This document shows positions 27,961 to 39,123 of a stretch of 64,000 nucleotides of DNA, one piece after another. The translations under genes and the position numbers were made by a program. The stretch is from assembly GCA_009741485.1 (NCBI GenBank), contig VKON01000103.1:453039-517038 (forward strand). Direction: 5' to 3'. The notes beneath the pieces are model-generated. The model made no database searches. It worked only from the letters and a program-made list of their open reading frames with translations, and was not told where the DNA came from. Source of the stretch: Malurus cyaneus samueli (taxonomy: Eukaryota > Chordata > Aves > Passeriformes > Maluridae). Position 1 is the first letter of the stretch, and each line of letters starts with the position of its first letter.

Positions 27961-28508
27961 ATTGCCATCACTGGACGAGGCTCTCTGGCAGCAGGGACAG
28001 ATTTCTGTGTCCTCCTTGCAGAATTCTCTCTTGGAGAGAATTGGATGTTACAGAAGCTGTGACCTCTGGGTGATTGTCACTCAGGTTGAGGAGCACAGGA
28101 CCTGCTCAAGATCAGCCACTGCACTCTGAGGGCTCCAGAGGGGACAAACAGCACGTGGAGCAGTTGGGACAAAAGCAGAGGAGCTCAGAGCCTGTGCCAG
28201 CTCCAGCACTGGAGTTGTGCAGGATGGGATGTGCTGGGCATTGCTGCCAGGGAGGAGCTGCAAACAGCCACAGCACTTTGGGGGAGCTCTGAACTCTTCG
28301 TGGCTCCTGTGGCACCTGCAGTGCCTGCCAAGGAGATGGAAAAACCACCCTGTGAGCAGTGAGAAATGCTGCTGAATTGTTTACAGAGAAAAGGGGAGAA
28401 GGTGTAAGAAAACGTGGACCTGATGGGCGTGGAGCTCTGTGCTGAAATGGGGTGCTGTTCCTGCTGTGATGCTGCTTGTCCCTCACTGCGCATTTTTCTT
28501 TGTTTCAG

Positions 28509-28573
28509 GTAGGAATGAATTGATAGCCAGATACATCAAACTTAGAACAGGGAAGACACGGACCAGGAAGCAG
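28509..28573 (+). CDS. TEAD1: TEAD1 coding exon: TEA domain helix 2 region
   Basis: This 65-bp exon begins with the last two bases of a split glycine codon and then encodes RNELIARYIKLRTGKTRTRK plus Q, residues about 69-89 of TEAD1 (human numbering). This is the conserved middle of the TEA/ATTS DNA-binding domain: helix 2 followed by the basic loop leading into the recognition helix. The acceptor is tttgtttcag and the donor is caggtaaaag. It ends in phase 0, matching both candidate downstream exons (32939 and 33090). The sequence is invariant among vertebrate TEADs, so the exon alone does not tell paralogues apart; the downstream exons do. Confidence 0.97.
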
Positions 28574-31500
28574 GTAAAAGAACTCACTGGGGAAGGATGC
28601 ATGGCAGTGAATGACAAAATGTGGCATTTTTGGCTGCCGTGCCTGGCTGTGCTTCAGCTCTGATGAGAGGATGTATTGACTTCAGTATGCACATTAAATA
28701 CATGCTGTTTAGGGAATATTTAAAACTCTGGGATTTATGTTGTGGTGGTTTGAGGATTCATTTTTTATCAATCTATCTGTACATTAAGCTATTATCCCCC
28801 ATATTTAAAAAAAAAAAACCCAAAAGTTGAAGAAAAAAAAAAAAAAAGCATTGTGCCTTATTTCTCTATATTACATTGTAATATAACCACAGAATTTAAT
28901 TATTATTTTTAGATGGTGAATAATGGAACTTCTTAAAGTTAAGAGAATTTGCCCATATAAGGGAGGTTATGATTCTTGGATATCAGAGGTAAATAAATAA
29001 AAATCATGTTGCAGAACCGACCATAATCATGCTCTCGCCTCATGGCCAGTAGTTGCTACAGGATATAAAAATAATTTTAAAAGTCCCCCAAGAGCCTTCA
29101 GGCTCCTGGTCTTTGACCATGGCACGATTTTATTCATCCAAGAGTCAGAATAAACCTTAAAATCCCCTGAAGTTTTTTTCAGATGGTTACCACATAATCA
29201 TTAATTTATCTCTTATGACTAAATCCTTTAATTTATAATATTTATGGCCACCAGCAGCCTTGCAGAAGGCACAGTTTATGTGGTGTAGTTGATGCAGTGG
29301 TTCCTGCACTGTTTAAAACACTTCACAAATGCAGAGCCTCAGGGTGTGAGAGTCCCCTTCACCCCTGCACGGGAGTGTGACAGAGGGAGGGCAGAGTTTG
29401 CACACTCTGCATGGTCTGCAGGGCAGGGAAAGGTGACACGGGGCACAGGTGACAGCTCACACAGGTCACACAGGTGGCACTTGGTCACACAGGTCACAAA
29501 GGTCACACTGGGTCACACAGGTCACACAGGTCACACAGGGTCACACAGGTCACTGGTCACACAGGTCACACAGGGTCACACAGGTCACTGGTCACACAGG
29601 TCACACAGTCACACAGGGTCACACAGGTCACACAGGTCACACTGGGTCACACAGGTCACACAGGTCACACTGGTCACACAGGTCACACAGGTACACGGTC
29701 ACACAGGTCACACAGGTCACAGGTCACACAGGTCACACAGGTCACACAGGTCACACAGGTCACACTGGTCACACAGGTCACACAGGTCACACAGGTCACA
29801 CAGGTCACACAGGTCACACAGGTCACACAGGTCACACTGGGTCACACAGGTCACACAGGTCACACAGGTCACACAGGTCACCACTGGGTCAACACTGGTC
29901 ACACAGGTCACACAGGTCACACAAGGTCACACAGGTCACAACAGGTCACACGGGTCACACTGGTCACACAGGTCACACAGGTCACACAGGTCACACAGAG
30001 GTCACACAGGTCACACAGGTCACACAGGTCACACAGGTCACACTGGTCACACAGGTCACACAGTGTCACACAGGTCACACAGGTCACATGGTTCACACAG
30101 GTCACACAGGTCACACAGGTCACACTGGGTCACACAGGTCACACAGGTCACACAGGTCACCACGGTCACACAGGGCACACGGTCACACAAGTGACAACAG
30201 GTCACACAGGTCACCTGGGTCACACAGGTCACAGGTCACACAGGTCACACAGGTCACACACAGGTCACACTGGTCACACATCACAGGTCACACTGGGTCA
30301 CACAGGTCACACAGGTGACACAGGTCACACAGGTCACACAGGTCACACAGGTCACACAGGTCACACGGTCAACGGACACAGGCACACATGACAGGTACAC
30401 AGGTCACAGGTCACACAGGTCACACTGGTCACACAGGTCACACAGGTCATCAGTCACACAGGTCACACAGGTCACTGGTCACACAGGTCACACAGGTCAC
30501 ACAGTGGTCACACAGGTCACACGGTCACACTGGGTCACCACTGGTCACACAGGTCACACAGGTCACACTGGGTCACACAGGTCACACAGGTCACACAGGT
30601 CACAGGTCACACAGGTCACACTGGGTCACACAGGTCACAGGTCACACAGGTGGCACTGGTCACATGGTCACACAGGTGACACAGGTCACACCACAGGTCA
30701 CACAGCTGTCACACGGACGGTCACACAGGTCACACAGGTCACAACAGGTCACACAGGTGACACAGGTACACACAAGTCCACACAGGTCACACTGGTCACC
30801 ACAGGGTCACACAGGTTCACAGGTCGACACAGGGTCACACTGGGTCACACAGGGTCACACAGGTGGCACTGGGTCACACAGGTCACACAGGGTCACACAG
30901 GTGACACAGGTCACACAGGTCACACAGGGTCACACAGGTGACACAGGTCACACAGGTCACACGGGTCACACAGGTCACACTGGGTCACACTGGGTCACAC
31001 AGGTCACACAGGTCACACAGGGTCACACAGGTGACACAGGTCACACAGGTCACACTCGTCACACAGGTCACAGGTCACACAGGTGACACAGGTGGCACTG
31101 GGTCACACAGGTCACACTGGGTCACACCATGCTGCCAGCGCTGCCATCTGGAGCTCTTTGGGTGCTGCTTTGCCCTGGGTGCTGTCCCTTGTCAGCCAGG
31201 TAAAAACCCTGTGTGTGAGAGATGGGAAAAAGCCATCAGCAGAGAGGTGAAGTGCAGTGTGTGGAACAGGAACAGCCAAGATTGACAGAGAAATCCCAAA
31301 CTAAGGACAGTCCCCAGCTCTGCCCGTGCCAGCTCCAGAAGTTGGGGGTTATGTTGGGATCATTTCTGCCTCAGGAGCCCAAATGCAGAGTTTGGGGTCG
31401 GATCCTGGGCCAGCACGTGCCAGGAAAGCAGAAGAGTTTGTGGGTTTGTGATGGCTCTGCCTTGCACACACATCCCTCTGCAGTGATCCATCAATCGCTT

Positions 31501-32938
31501 TAAACGCTTTAAAAAATCCCTTTGTTGCCACTCTGGAGCTTTAACTGAGCGATTAAACGTTACAATTGTGCTTCTTATATAATCTTTAACACCACTAATA
31601 CTCCACTGAAAGCAAAACAAATGAACATGTGGAAAGTCTGGGTGTTTGGCTGCAAAATTGCTCAGTGAGCAGCAGTGTAACTCTGAATTACTGCAAATGT
31701 TCCTGAGCTGCGTCTCCAAGGTGGACTGAGCTCATTGATGGATTGCTCTTTGCTTTCCTACTGTTGTGGGTTTAAAACCTGATTTTTCCCAATTTTTTCC
31801 TTGGTCCCCATCCCCCCACCACCAAAAACTGGACCAAGTAAAACCATGACACCTACTAAAATGCAGGCTTTTTGGGACTATTGCCACAGTCTTCCAGAGG
31901 AAAGAAAGCATTGTTTTTCCTTTTCCTTTGCCTTGTTCTTTCCCAGACAGGCATTGATGTAGGGAAAACATGCACCCTGATTTGGTGAGATTTCCCTGTG
32001 GTGCTCTGTGCCATCACTGCAGGTTCAAACCTCACCCAGGAGGCTGAAGGATGCTGAGATCAGCACCAGCATGGATTGCAGTGTGTTCCTGGGTAAAAAG
32101 GAATGTGATTTTGGACCCAGAGCCTTCCCTGCACAGGCAGCACCTTCTGACCACGAACTGCTCTAGTGCAGGACTGGCTTTGCACAAATTTCTGAGCAAA
32201 TGGGCCAGAGCTGGGCATCACTCAGGCCTAGGTCAGGTTACTGATCCCCAGTTACACGAGTGTTTTGTGGGCAGACTTGATGCTGAGATTACCAAGGAAA
32301 CCAGTGTTGTGCCAGGATTTGATGGGTTGTGCCAGGATTTAAAGCATTTCAGTGGAGTCAAAATGCAGCCTGAGCCTCCTCATTGGAGCTGCAGAGCACA
32401 ATAGAAAATGAATAAAATTTCTCAGTGCCAAATTACGTCTCAAGCTGAGTGGCAAATGGTCAGAGTGGGGTAGGAATGGTCAGCAGATGGGGTGGAAATC
32501 CTGTGGGGTCCCCAATGAGAGCAGGGCCTGGACATGGATGGGGTCAGCACCAAATCACAGGGGCTGCTCCAACTGGGAACTGTGTCTTGTCTCTTGTAGC
32601 TGAATGCACAACCTGCTGGGTTACACTTCTTTTTCCTTTCTTTTTTTATTTACTTTTTTTATTATTTCCGTAATCAAGTCACTGCAGTGATGACCTGTAT
32701 GGTTAAGCTTTGGTGCTAAGAGCTTGATATCTGGCTGGGAATGTGGTATCTTTTAACAGCAGAGCTTACTGAAGATGCAAATAACTTCCTCCCCTCGGAA
32801 AATTTTATTTTTTTTTATTTTTATTTTTTTTTCTTTCCTAAGAAATAAAAAATAGACATTTAAAATTTGATTTGCTTTTTGTTTTTCTTTTGTTTGTTGT
32901 TTTTTTTTTCCCCCCTCCTATAAACCTGAACAATGTAG
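28574..32938 (+). other. TEAD1: TEAD1 intron, 4.4 kb, with long 9-mer satellite
   Basis: This is a phase-0 intron between the helix-2 exon and the first of the two alternative recognition-helix exons. Its centre is taken up by the GGTCACACA array at 29431-31128. Two A-rich runs lie at 28806-28848. The 3' end (about 32800-32938) is strikingly T-rich, with long runs of T and TTTG before a C-rich patch and a plausible branch-point region (taaacctgaac) about 15 bases upstream of the acceptor atgtag. Such tracts are typical binding sites for PTB/TIA-type splicing regulators, which fits regulated use of the next exon. Confidence 0.8.
29431..31128 (+). repeat. 1.7-kb GGTCACACA (9-bp) minisatellite
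   Basis: Well over one hundred imperfect copies of aggtcacac/gggtcacac, with variants aggtcacactggtcac, ggtgacac and aggtggcactg. The 9-bp period gives each frame a three-residue periodicity (HTG, VTQ or SHR), which explains the frames of 200-305 codons on the plus strand; none is a gene. The dominant arrangement AGGTCA-CAC-AGGTCA is a direct repeat with three-base spacing, the layout of vitamin D receptor response elements. Confidence 0.98.
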
Positions 32939-33001
32939 GTGTCTAGTCACATACAGGTCTTAGCAAGAAAGAAAGTTCGAGAAATTCAAGCCGCCATTAA
33001 G
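32939..33001 (+). CDS. TEAD1: TEAD1 alternative exon A: recognition helix, KKVREIQAAIK version
   Basis: This 63-bp, phase 0-0 exon encodes VSSHIQVLARKKVREIQAAI plus K. Its first ten residues are identical to the downstream exon at 33090, but the C-terminal half of helix 3 diverges: RKKVREIQAAIK replaces RRKSRDFHSKLK. As I recall the TEAD family, the ARKKVRE segment is more like TEAD3 than the standard TEAD1 form. The acceptor is a long T/C tract ending atgtag and the donor is aaggtacgt. Because the length is 21 codons, the exon can replace or be added to its neighbour without shifting the frame. It lacks the RRKS protein kinase A site of the standard form. The open frame, intact helix and good splice sites argue for a real alternative exon, although I cannot see transcript data. 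Confidence 0.85.
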
Positions 33002-33089
33002 GTACGTTTGGCTTGCCCAGTTGTAGGGGGCTTTTCATCTCCATGGTTACAGGCTTTTCCTTTGTTTCCTCCCTTCCCCTACCCTGCAG
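33002..33089 (+). other. TEAD1: 88-bp intron between the duplicated exons
   Basis: This intron starts gtacgttt and ends taccctgcag. At 88 bp it is near the lower end for vertebrate introns but still long enough to be spliced. Direct joining of the two 63-bp exons is therefore not ruled out by length, although a branch point close to the upstream donor could make the pair mutually exclusive by steric hindrance. A pyrimidine tract (tttcctttgtttcctccctt) lies at about 33056-33075. Confidence 0.85.
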
Positions 33090-33152
33090 GTGTCTAGTCA
33101 CATTCAGGTTCTTGCCAGAAGGAAATCTCGTGATTTTCATTCCAAGCTGAAG
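33090..33152 (+). CDS. TEAD1: TEAD1 exon B: recognition helix, standard RRKSRDFHSKLK version
   Basis: This 63-bp, phase 0-0 exon encodes the canonical TEAD1 residues 90-110: VSSHIQVLAR followed by RKSRDFHSKLK. It forms helix 3 of the TEA domain, which enters the DNA major groove at MCAT sites. The RRKS motif includes the serine (Ser102 in human numbering) reported to be phosphorylated by protein kinase A with loss of DNA binding. The acceptor is ccctaccctgcag and the donor is aaggtatgc. It is about 60% identical at the amino-acid level to exon A immediately upstream, with a shared start of ten residues, which indicates an ancient tandem exon duplication. Confidence 0.97.
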
Positions 33153-36100
33153 GTATGCGCTTTTCTGCTTTTGGGCTTGTGGTGCCTCTGTCCCTTTTCC
33201 CGCGGTGTTGGGGCTGTGTGAACCCTTTTCCTGCATGTGGGAATCTCTGCCTCTCTCTCTGCTTAATCCTGCACTAGCATCCATTAAAACCCTTCTTTAA
33301 CACTGTCCCCTGTGCAAAGTGACCTCCTCTTTGTAACCTCAACCTGGTTTTTAACCCGTTAGTCCATTTTTTGTTTGACTTTTTAACAGTGCTAGGTGTG
33401 TATTTAAATACACAGGGGTTTTGCACAGTTGCGCAGATGCTTTTTATCTTTTTTTTATTTTTTTTTCTTTTTCCAGAGGGGTGATTGGGGTAATTGTTTT
33501 CCATTCCCAAATGTTTTTTGTCTGTGCTATCAAGAATACTTAAACCAGATCATTTATTCCAATAAAAGCACAGCTTATCCAGATTGCTCTAAGGTGTTTC
33601 TAGAGTACAATCTAGTATCGCCTCAACTTACGCATTATTTACAACATTCCCTGAAATTTAACTTTTTTTTAAAAGTAAATTATTGACATTGAATTTTGGA
33701 GAGTCTCAGTCAGAGTCCTGTTCAGGGAATATTAAGTATGTTTGCTTAACCTGACATGATGGATTGTACATGTCCCCATTTTCCCTGCCTTCCATAAAAT
33801 ACATTCTGAGGCTAAAAAGAGCCTCTTGGAAATGCTTAATAAGGGTTTCTTGGATTGCTTGGTTTTTCAAGTTTTCCAGCAGAGACCCTGAGATTTTTGG
33901 GGGTTTTTTTCACACTATTTAAAAATGGAAGAGGAGTTTTGCAGTTTTTGCTGTCAATTTTATTTTTTTTTTGTAAATAAAAAGCAAAGAAACTCGTAAA
34001 TCTTTTATTTCCCTCCTTTTTTCTCCCCCCCCTTTTTTTTTTTAATAGATCAATTTTTTTTCCCCTCTTCTTCACCCAGACGAGAACAACACGTTTTTGT
34101 TCTTGCTGGAAAGCAAAACCTTTGGGGCAGAAATGTTCCCTGGTGCGGAGCGGTGAGCGCTGCGGATGTTCCCCCATCCTAAACCAGGAGTTAAGCCTGG
34201 CTTTGTGACAGCCTCCCTGACAGAAGCTCTGGGTTTTTCACGGGCAGCATGCTGGCAAAGCTTGTCTGGCTGTTGGTGGCTGGCTTTTTAGCTGCACTGG
34301 CTGAGCAGTTGGGGCTCGGAAAGAACGACTAAGACGACTTAAACGTTCTGCTTTTTAACCCAGGGTGCGATAATACAGAGATATGTGGCATTTTAAGCTC
34401 AAATTGTCAAGCCTTGATGCCTAAAATTCAGTGACAAGTAGGTGGCCTTGCTCTCAGAGTGCTCAGTAGCAGCAGCTCTTGGAGTTTTAGAGGATGCTGA
34501 GAGCTCAAGGCTGCAAAATCAGGAACCCCACGTAGGAACCAAACACAGATCGAGGAGCTCAACACAATTCATGCATTTACTGTTCTAAAATAATTCCCTT
34601 TCTGAATGACCAAAATACCTTAAAATAATAAGACGCTTTCAAAGCAAAAAAAATTTTAACTAGTGCACCTGCTGTCTGATTTTTATTGATCTTTCCAAGA
34701 AGATAGAGGTAGGCAAACCCTAAGAACATTCCATCTAGTCTAGATAACATTTGCATCCAGAGATCTGCATGTAAATTTTAGGAATTAGATTCTAGATCTG
34801 CATGTAGTTTAGGGAATTGAAGAAGAAAAGTTCTATTTGGACAACGAAATATTTTGTGAGGGCTTCGTCCCTTGTTGCCCTTTCCCCCCTGTCCATCAGT
34901 GGAGAAGTTTTGTACCAAGTTTCACTGCTCAGAGCTGATGGTTTCAGGAGATTCCCCAGCTCCACACTCTGCAGGGGGATTTTATCAGTTCAGTGCTGGG
35001 ATGGAATGCACACAGGTGTCAGAGGTTTTAGTCCTGGCTTTGCTGAGCAGAGCTCTCCAGCCCATCCCCAGTGGCTTTACTGCTGGTCCCAGTCTGACCC
35101 TGCTCGCCACGCTGCCCATGGGATGAGGAGTGCCCAAAAAGGGTGGAGGAGCCATCTGCTTGGTCCAGCAAAGTTCCTTTTCTTCATTTCTGCAGTCACT
35201 GTGGATGGATGGATGGATCCTCAGCCTGCCAGAAAGTGAAGTTTCACCCCAAAATGATATTCCTGCCTTTCCAAGACCCCCAGTAAAGAACGTCCCCTCA
35301 GCCCTTCCAGGGATGTCATACATTGCAGTTCTCTTTACAGCAGGAAAATGCTCCTATTTTAGAGCTTTTAATCTTAATATACTGAGGTTATTAAAATCTT
35401 CCTGAAGTTAACAAAATTTAATCTCACAAAAACGGGAAGAGAGGTTGAGATAAAGCTGTCCTTGGAGACAGATCTGAGAGGCAGCTCCTCTTCAGAGAAC
35501 ACCCCATATTCTGTGACAAATACACAAATTCTCCAGTCCATGGTGACACCCTCAGCATTTCCCAGCTCTGCACTGACAGGGAGCCAAAGTCACCTCTGTC
35601 CATTCAGGACCAAAGATGGTTTGGAAGTTGTTGAATAAAGGTGTTCACAGCAGGATATACATCTGTCTTAGGCTTTCACATCAGATTTTTTTCCATAGTG
35701 CAAGATTAATTAGACAGAGACAAAATCCCCCGCATTAAAATGCCTACAGTTCACATGTATTACATGTTTTTAAATCCATTATTCCACATTCCGCATTTGG
35801 GGATAAAAAGAAAATATTGTTGTCAATTATAAAATGCTAAAGATAGCTCTATACTCTTTTAAATGAACAATGATAAAAGCCTTGAAAAATTCCCTTTGAT
35901 GTGAATGGAGTCTTCAGCATTTTGAAATACAATAAGATGGATTAATTGCTACTCATTAGGCAGCAAGTTGGGACAGCTTTGAATGCGCATTCTCTTCTTG
36001 GCATTAGCTATTGCCTGGCTGAAATAGCCAGCTTTTGTATTTACTCCTGTCTTCTCTAATAATAAGCAAATTGGAGATCAGGGCTAGAAACGCTGAAGTG

Positions 36101-37650
36101 CTCTCTATCTTTTGTCCAGAACAATTGTATATTGTCATGATTTGTTTATCTTTTTCGAGCTACAGCTAATTATTGTAAAGGTTATTTGAATCAATACGAG
36201 ATCTGAGCAGAAATAATGTCTGCAAAATTGCTTATTAGGGAGCTATTTTATGTTAGTGTTACTGTAACATGCATTTTGTGAGCAAATTGTTGTTTCTTAT
36301 GCCTTTTTTTCACTTGTATGAAAAGTTTCGTGTTTTAAATATTGGTACAGGTTTTAGAGCTTCTTGAATTAATACTGTTCTGTTGTGCTTCCTTTTCCTC
36401 ATACTATCTTAGATTTTTTTTTTCTCCCAAAATCATAGATAACATGGTATTTAAAGCCCCATTTATCATTCTAGGATAACAGTTTTGGGGTTTTTTTTTT
36501 TGCTTAAGAACTTGTTTGAACTGATTGATTGAATAATTCTTCCGTTTATGTTGGATTAAAAGAAAGTCAAGCACAAATCCTTTTGTGCTTTTCGTGTAGA
36601 ACTCTTATTTCATGCGGGGCTTTTATAGATACTAAGATTTATAATTGGATGATACTGGGGAATTATTATTATCTAATTTAACCATGTATTTTGCATTTCA
36701 AAACTAGTTGTGAAAAACAAACCTCAAGGGCCTGATTCATTAAAAGTTGTGGTCTCCTTGCACGAGATGCTGAGGGTTTACATCTCCCAAAAACAAAGCT
36801 GAGCTGGGAGGAGTGGGCTACAACATGAGACAATGTTGGTCTGCAGTGCAGGGATGGTATTTTGGGGATTTAGTGGGACTGGAGCACTGTGACTGTGCTC
36901 TGAATCCACCTTGGTACCATTCATTATAATTTGCCCCTCGGTGCAGAAGGAGGGGAAGGCAGAGGCTGAGTGCAGCCTTTTCCAATTGCTGTGCCATTCC
37001 TGGGCACCAGCAATCCCATCCCAGCTCAAAATTAAATGGGGTCAAAGCAGGTCAGGGCCAGATGGGACCAGTCCAAGGAATACCTGAGGCTCCAGCTGGA
37101 TTTAATGATTCAGTCAGAGATACTGTCCCCAAACCTCTGCTGAAGGACAGCACTGCAGCACACGGGGCCAAACTTTTATTTACTGCATCAGTGTCAACCA
37201 CATGGACCTGAAAGAAATGATTCCAGCTTTACAGAGCAGCACAAGTGAGAGCAAACCCAAAGCCCTTCTGTCTTGAACAAGACAGGAAAACAATGCACTT
37301 CGGTTGGTTCAGTGTCTCACAAGGCAGAAATAAATTCATCTCCTGTGGCTGCACTGACAGGAGCAGGGAATCAGCCAGAGACTTCAGGTGGATAAAGCAA
37401 GGACAGATGAACAATTTCATGGACACATCACCTGCTTTGGCCTCAAGCACTCCCAGGAATGGACTTTAACAGCCCAAACAAAACTTTTAAATTCTCCTTT
37501 AGTTTGGATCCATCTAGTAGAGGAACTCCAGATTGCTTAAGGACATCTCACTTTGTGTTTTCATGGTGGAGGGTCCTCCCTTCTGTGCAGAGGGGTCTGG
37601 AGAGCTGCACGAGCCTCAGGGTGCTGCTGCTTCCAGCACCCAGAAAAACA

Positions 37651-37794
37651 TTCCTGTAACCCAATGGTCTGCAGACATGCAGTGCAGCCAGTAAAGCATT
37701 TCTGTAACCCAATGGTCTGCAGACATGCAGTGCAGCCAGTAAAGCATTTCTGTAACCAAATGGTCTGCAGACATCCAGTGCAGCCAGTAAAACA
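37651..37794 (+). repeat. 48-bp tandem repeat, 3 copies
   Basis: Three 48-bp units starting ttcctgtaacccaatggtct. The third differs by a few substitutions (aaatggtct, catcca). The frames on both strands crossing it are periodicity artefacts. Confidence 0.95.
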
Positions 37795-37936
37795 TGCCCT
37801 GCACAAACCTCCTGTGCACACCTTCCCTCTCTGGGGCAGGCAGGGCTCAGAACCAGGGCTGCCTTGAGGCTCTTAACAGAGAATTGGTTGTGGTTATAAT
37901 TGCACGTTGGAGAAATGTCCGAGCTCAGTCCCTGCC

Positions 37937-38126
37937 TGATGGAGGGTGTTCCCAGCAGAGAAGGTGCTCAGTGCTGATGGAGGGATTGTCTCCCAGCAGA
38001 GAAGGTGCTCAGTGCTGATGGAGGGTGTTCCCAGCAGAGAAGGTGCTCAGTGCTGATGGAGGGATATCCTCCCAGCAGAGAAGGTGCTCAGCACTGATGG
38101 AGGGATTTTCTCCCAGCAGAGAAGGG
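37937..38126 (+). repeat. 38-41-bp tandem repeat, 5 copies
   Basis: Units of the form ctgatggagggtgttcccag plus cagagaaggtgctcagtg, in 38-bp and 41-bp versions (tgttccc versus attgtctccc) placed alternately at first. Confidence 0.92.
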
Positions 38127-38230
38127 CTCTGCAGCAGCTCTGGGCTCTGGGGAGGCAGAGGAGGCTCACACAGGGCAGAAGGTGGCACAGATGAGCCCAG
38201 GTCTGTTGGAGCTCTCAGGTAGCTGAGCAG

Positions 38231-38805
38231 AGGGCTCACATCCTCACATCCTCACATCCTGCAGGCTCCCATCCTACCAGGAGCACAAGGAAGGATGCTG
38301 GAACAGCTCCTGCCCTCTCCACCTGCTGCTCCCAGGGCTGTTTTAGCTCTGAGGGCTCACATCCTCACATCCTGCAGGTCCCATCCTGCCAGGAGCACAA
38401 GGAAGGATGCTGGAACATCTCCTGCCCTCTCCACCTGCTGCTCCCAGGGCTGTTTTAGCTCTCCAGCTGAGCACAGGGCTCACATCCTCACATCCTGTAT
38501 GCTCCCATCCTACCAGGAGCACAAGGAAGGATGCTGGAACAGCTCCTGCCCTCTCCACCTGCTGCTCCCAGGGCTGTTTAGCTCTGAGGGCTCACATCCT
38601 CACATCCTGCAGGTCCCATCCTGCCAGGAGCACAAGGAAGGATGCTGGAACAGCTCCTGCCCTCTCCACCTGCTGCTCCCAGGGCTGTTTTAGCTCTCCA
38701 GCTGAGCACAGGGCTCACATCCTCACATCCTGTATGCTCCCATCCTACCAGGAGCACAAGGAAGGATGCTGGAACAGCTCCTGCCCTCTCCACCTGCTGC
38801 TCCCA
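38231..38805 (+). repeat. Higher-order minisatellite, 111/124-bp units
   Basis: The landmark atgctggaac recurs at 38295, 38407, 38531, 38642 and 38766, giving spacings of 112, 124, 111 and 124 bp. Short and long units alternate, so the true repeating unit is a dimer of about 235 bp. The long unit has the extra ctccagctgagcacagg. Confidence 0.93.
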
Positions 38806-39123
38806 CCCCAGGGCTGTGTCCCACAGGGCTCCTGCACAGCTCAGGGGAACACTCAGCAACAATTCCTCTCATTCAGCATTCACAGCGTGCACACAGAGAG
38901 CTGGGCTTGTTTCTCCCCAGGGTTTTGTTGGTTTTATTTTTTATCCTTTCTTTAACCCTTTTAATGAATCAGTCCCTGGGTGAAAATAATGCATTTGTTT
39001 AAAGCTGATCTTTAATGTTGAGCACACTGCTCTTCCTTTGTCTCTTACTATTTTGTTCATATTTTGCTAAGAGTCCGCTATTCTACACAAGCATTTTAAT
39101 AAACTGTTTGTTGTTGTATCCAG

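Larger units (their letters stand above)
1..28508 (+). other. TEAD1: TEAD1 intron (partial), upstream of first exon in window
   Basis: There is no exon of any recognisable gene in these 28.5 kb. The open frames are short, overlap one another on both strands and lack any recognisable protein family. The stretch contains minisatellites (3450-3546, 3975-4600, 5451-6005, 6211-6300, 14181-14522, 27680-27960), CR1 fragments (about 7600-7830, 16463-16560, 18779-18890, 19846-19965) and a duplicated 35-mer at 16616-16683. The rest is unique AT-rich intron, including high-complexity blocks that might be conserved non-coding elements. The intron ends in a normal acceptor (tttgtttcag at 28499-28508). It is phase 1, since the first base of a glycine codon lies in the preceding exon outside the window. 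Confidence 0.85.
33153..39123 (+). other. TEAD1: TEAD1 intron, 6.0 kb
   Basis: This is a phase-0 intron between the standard recognition-helix exon and the 12-nt microexon. It holds T-rich stretches (33440-33475, 33965-34070), a high-complexity AT-rich block at about 35640-36720 that reads like a candidate conserved element, and three clustered minisatellites near its 3' end (37651-37794, 37937-38126, 38231-38805). No coding sequence is supported. If the microexon is skipped, splicing runs from 33153 to 40247. Confidence 0.8.

Noticed and set aside
1..28508. Search for the earlier TEAD1 exons (PPCGRRKIILSDEGK region) or another gene's exons
   Set aside because: No matching open segment with splice sites was seen on the plus strand; the numerous 60-140-codon frames look random.
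29289..31285. Five overlapping frames of 115-305 codons rich in His/Thr/Gly, Val/Thr/Gln or Ser/His/Arg
   Set aside because: They are three readings of one 9-bp repeat; the peptide period of three residues follows from the DNA period.
38295..38955. Repeated Cys/Ser/Pro-rich frames (CSQGC repeats)
   Set aside because: Artefact of the 111/124-bp higher-order array; on the other strand the frame is equally open.
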